Shown here: piece by piece, positions 61,462 to 64,000 of the stretch
Position numbering within the stretch: the first letter of the stretch is position 1
How the letters are laid out: the number at the start of each line of letters is the position of its first letter
DNA from: Terrisporobacter vanillatitrophus
Lineage (GTDB): Bacteria > Bacillota > Clostridia > Peptostreptococcales > Peptostreptococcaceae
Reading direction: 5' to 3'
DNA: 64,000 nt
Assembly (NCBI RefSeq): GCF_051148895.1
Contig: NZ_CP154625.1
Location: 1,736,001 to 1,800,000 of the forward strand
Notes under the pieces: generated by a model
Seen by the model: only the letters and a program-made list of their open reading frames with translations
Told to the model about the DNA's origin: nothing
Database searches by the model: none
Made by a program: the position numbers and the translations under genes

Positions 61462-62409
61462 ATGAAAATAAAAAATTCCGTAGAAAGATATGTAACTAAA
61501 ATGAAAAAATTTAATTGGGAGTTAAAATGTAAAAATAATGAAAATCTAATATTTGAAAAGTGTAAATCTGAAAGCAAAACAGGTAGAAAGTTTGCAAAAG
61601 ATGATTTATTTAGAATCATAACTTTATTTTTTTTAATTCCACTATTTTGTTTTCAAGCTTATAAATTATATGCAAACTTTTTTATTGATACTGTATGTTC
61701 AAAAGTTATGTTAACAACATTTATTCTATTAATTATTGCAATAATTTGTTTATTCATTGAAATTATAGAAAATATCTACTCATATACTAAATTCAAAATT
61801 GACAACTCTAGTGAAAAATCAATTTATACAATTCCCATAAAAAGAATTAAATTAAAAGCTCACATAGCAACCATTGAGATATTATCAATGATAACAATAG
61901 TTTTAGTGTTGAGTGTAATTACTACAGGATTTAATGATTATGGATACAAGACAATATCAAATACTGATATTCCCATAAAATTAACAGATTTAAATAAAGA
62001 GGTTAAAGGCAAATCTGAGAATAGCTTAACTGTATCTTCGAGTTTCTTAGGTAAAAATATTAGTATAGAGGAATGTATATATAATAAAAAAGAAGAAAAT
62101 GGTGCTGTGACTACGGATACACAAGCTTATATGAACATAGAAATTTTTACAAGCGATTATAATTGGGTCTTAGAAAAAGGGTTTAAAAGTATTTATAAAC
62201 AAAGAAGTTACTTTTATAATTTAGAAGAATTTAATCATGGAGAAGAATTGAAATATTGGAAGGCTAAAAAATTATATATTACTGATTTTACAGAGCGTAT
62301 TTTGGTATATGATAATATGATTATAGATGTATGTGCAGATATAGATTTTACTAAAGAGAATATAGAAATAATATTGAAAATGTGTGAAGAAGTAAAAAAT
62401 TATAATTAA
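61462..62409 (+). CDS. Membrane protein of unknown function
   Basis: 315 residues: soluble N-terminus of about 55, then membrane helices at roughly 57-70, 82-103 and 137-160, and a C-terminal extracytoplasmic-type domain of about 150 residues (VSSSFLGKNISIEECIY, YFYNLEEFNHGEELKYWKAK, ERILVYDNMIIDVCADIDFT). Family not recognised. AAGGAGTG fixes the start at 61462. The upstream promoter-like box is shared with two other loci carrying small membrane or accessory genes. Confidence 0.68.
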   Translation: MKIKNSVERYVTKMKKFNWELKCKNNENLIFEKCKSESKTGRKFAKDDLFRIITLFFLIPLFCFQAYKLYANFFIDTVCSKVMLTTFILLIIAIICLFIEIIENIYSYTKFKIDNSSEKSIYTIPIKRIKLKAHIATIEILSMITIVLVLSVITTGFNDYGYKTISNTDIPIKLTDLNKEVKGKSENSLTVSSSFLGKNISIEECIYNKKEENGAVTTDTQAYMNIEIFTSDYNWVLEKGFKSIYKQRSYFYNLEEFNHGEELKYWKAKKLYITDFTERILVYDNMIIDVCADIDFTKENIEIILKMCEEVKNYN

Positions 62410-62509
62410 TATAAAATAGACAAATATCATTTATAATGGAGAAAAAATTAATTATAAGTGAACAATATTAAGATAATACGAACTTGAGAGTAGTTTAGTA
62501 AAGTAACAT

Positions 62510-62554
62510 AAAAAACACATCCATTTACTTAGTAAGCAGATGGATGTGTTTTTT
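62510..62554 (+). terminator. Terminator after the membrane gene
   Basis: AAAAAACACATCCAT and ATGGATGTGTTTTTT around a loop with its own TTACT/AGTAA stem. The following 240 bases to pepV show only AT-rich promoter-like sequence. Confidence 0.92.
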
Positions 62555-62793
62555 AGTGATGTAAAAGAAGCTGGGAAAATATTTTAAGTATAAAAGCTAA
62601 AAATGCCATTCCATTGACTTTTGACTAGATTGAGAACTATAATAAATTGTATTTTATTATACAATAGCTAACATAATACCTATGAGCAGCATTTATTATT
62701 ATAAGAATTTCACTTAAGTTATACAAAAAGAAAGATAAAAATACTTATTAAATGAAATAAAATATGATTATTTTATGAAAGAAGGCATAAGAA

Positions 62794-64000
62794 ATGAATA
62801 ATAAATTAAATGAAATAGTTGAAAAAAACAGTAAAGAATTAATCAAAGCCGTACAAGATATGGTTAAAATTAAAAGTGTAAAAGATATACCTAAAAAAGG
62901 AATGCCATTTGGTGAAGGAGTATGTAAAGCCCTTAATAAACAACTTGAGATTGCTGAAAAACTAGGGTTTAAAGTAACCAATGTAGACAATTATTATGGA
63001 TATGCAGAATATGGTGAAGGGGAAGAATACGTTTGTGCTCTTGGTCATTTAGATGTAGTTCCAGAGGGAGAAGGATGGCAATATGCACCTTATTCTGGTG
63101 AGATAGTTGATGATAAATTATGGGGAAGAGGTACTGTTGATGATAAAGGACCTATAAATGCAGCCTTGTTTGCATTAGCAGCACTTAAAGAATCTGGGTT
63201 TAAGCCTTCTAAGAAAATTAGAATTATCTTTGGATGTGATGAAGAATCAGGTAGTGAAGATATGGAGTATTATAATGAAAGAGAAAAAGCACCTATTTAC
63301 GGATTTACACCAGATGCTGATTTTCCAGCAATTTATGGTGAAAAAGGAATTCTTCGTTTTGTACTAACTACTCCATTTGATTTGACAGGTGGTTCAAACA
63401 TTAAGAGTATAGCTGGTGGAATTGTGGTAAATGCTGTTCCTGATAAAGCTGAAGCTATTATTATTGGAAAAACGTGCAAAGATACAGAAAACATTACATG
63501 CAAAGAGAATGCTGATGGAAGCGTAATTGTATCAGCTAAGGGCATTCCTGCTCATGGAAGCATACCATATGAAGGTAAAAATGCTATTGGCATATTAATT
63601 AAATATTTAGTAGATAATAATCTTGTTGAAGGTAAAGAAGGAAAAAAACTTGCATTTATACGTAAGTATTTATGTGATGGAACTTTTGGAGCTGAGCTTG
63701 GCATAGATATGGAAGATGAAACAGGGCCATTAACAATAAATATGGGCATTATAGATGTTGTAGATGGAAAACTTCGTCTACATATGGACCTAAGATACCC
63801 ATGCACAAAGACTGATAAAGGAATATTGGAAACTTTCTTAACTAAGTTACAAGGATTTGATGTAGAGAATGTGGAAAATGCAAAACCACTTTATGTGAGT
63901 AAGGAAAGTAGACTCATAAAGACTGTAACAGATGTATATAGTGAATTTTACGATGGAGATAGTACTGCTACTGCAATTGGTGGAGGAACTTATGCAAAAC
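62794..64000 (+). CDS. pepV: M20-family dipeptidase PepV, C-terminus outside window
   Basis: Zinc dipeptidase that hydrolyses a wide range of dipeptides in the cytosol. About 402 codons present of the usual 465 or so. Motifs: IKSVKDIPKKGMPFGEGV (PepV lead), CALGHLDVVPEGEGW (metal His), LWGRGTVDDKGP (bridging Asp), GCDEESGSEDMEYY (Glu pair), PDADFPAIYGEKGI (metal Asp) and SIPYEGKNAIG in the lid domain. GAAGG precedes the ATG. Confidence 0.93.
   Translation, partial: MNNKLNEIVEKNSKELIKAVQDMVKIKSVKDIPKKGMPFGEGVCKALNKQLEIAEKLGFKVTNVDNYYGYAEYGEGEEYVCALGHLDVVPEGEGWQYAPYSGEIVDDKLWGRGTVDDKGPINAALFALAALKESGFKPSKKIRIIFGCDEESGSEDMEYYNEREKAPIYGFTPDADFPAIYGEKGILRFVLTTPFDLTGGSNIKSIAGGIVVNAVPDKAEAIIIGKTCKDTENITCKENADGSVIVSAKGIPAHGSIPYEGKNAIGILIKYLVDNNLVEGKEGKKLAFIRKYLCDGTFGAELGIDMEDETGPLTINMGIIDVVDGKLRLHMDLRYPCTKTDKGILETFLTKLQGFDVENVENAKPLYVSKESRLIKTVTDVYSEFYDGDSTATAIGGGTYAK

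Overview
The window is AT-rich Firmicutes DNA with strong GGAGG-type ribosome binding sites, A/T-ending codons and many T-tailed hairpin terminators. The gene content (SulP and POT transporters, clostridial-type peptide deformylase, CarD, Sel1 repeats, DUF1904, 3D-domain cell-wall protein, YgeX/YgeY, PepV, class C group II intron) fits an anaerobic clostridium. Peptostreptococcaceae (Clostridioides/Paraclostridium-like) is my best guess, but it is inference only. I saw no rRNA, tRNA or CRISPR array.

Layout. 1-8.7 kb: housekeeping and unknown genes (partial SulP permease, dGTPase-like HD protein, DUF2628, deformylase, TauE/SafE exporter, a beta-propeller-like protein, a Sel1-repeat protein). 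8.7-12 kb: a MarR regulator followed by two single-domain ArsA/Get3-like ATPases flanking a small protein. A 10-bp word is shared by the regulator promoter and the ATPase promoter. 12.1-17.6 kb: a POT transporter whose only plausible start is AUA, the folate-branch operon pabA-pabB-pabC, a DAHP synthase broken by a 1-base frameshift, and a cold-shock gene. 17.7-24 kb: CarD and a SWIM-SNF2 helicase as one unit, then a chemotaxis receptor. 24-27.1 kb: two MarR units with clear palindromic operators, controlling pirin plus nitroreductase and an AhpD-like protein.

27.1-37.2 kb is a mobile and accessory stretch. A class C group II intron sits directly behind a terminator hairpin. Two secreted proteins share an almost identical 98-residue block. 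An ABC-F ATPase is followed by a terminator whose loop is split by an IS3-family element, and that element is itself split by an IS110-family element. The IS110 leader has an extended -10 box and several stem-loops, as expected of a bridge RNA.

37.3-52.5 kb: catalase-peroxidase, a second cold-shock gene, an AraC regulator divergent from ygeX-ygeY, several cell-wall and lipoprotein genes, a MarR/HD pair with a doubled operator, and a PLP aminotransferase next to an ECF S component. 52.7-64 kb: a calcium-type beta/gamma-crystallin protein built of four 258-bp repeats, a macro-domain gene with an in-frame TGA, a vWA protein, an IS1182-family element that truncates a PEBP gene, a structured intergenic RNA candidate, an MFS transporter, a metallo-beta-lactamase-fold hydrolase, a membrane protein and the start of pepV.

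Recurring themes are MarR-type control with visible operators, dispersed hairpins or promoter-like boxes, and mobile elements at or in terminator hairpins.
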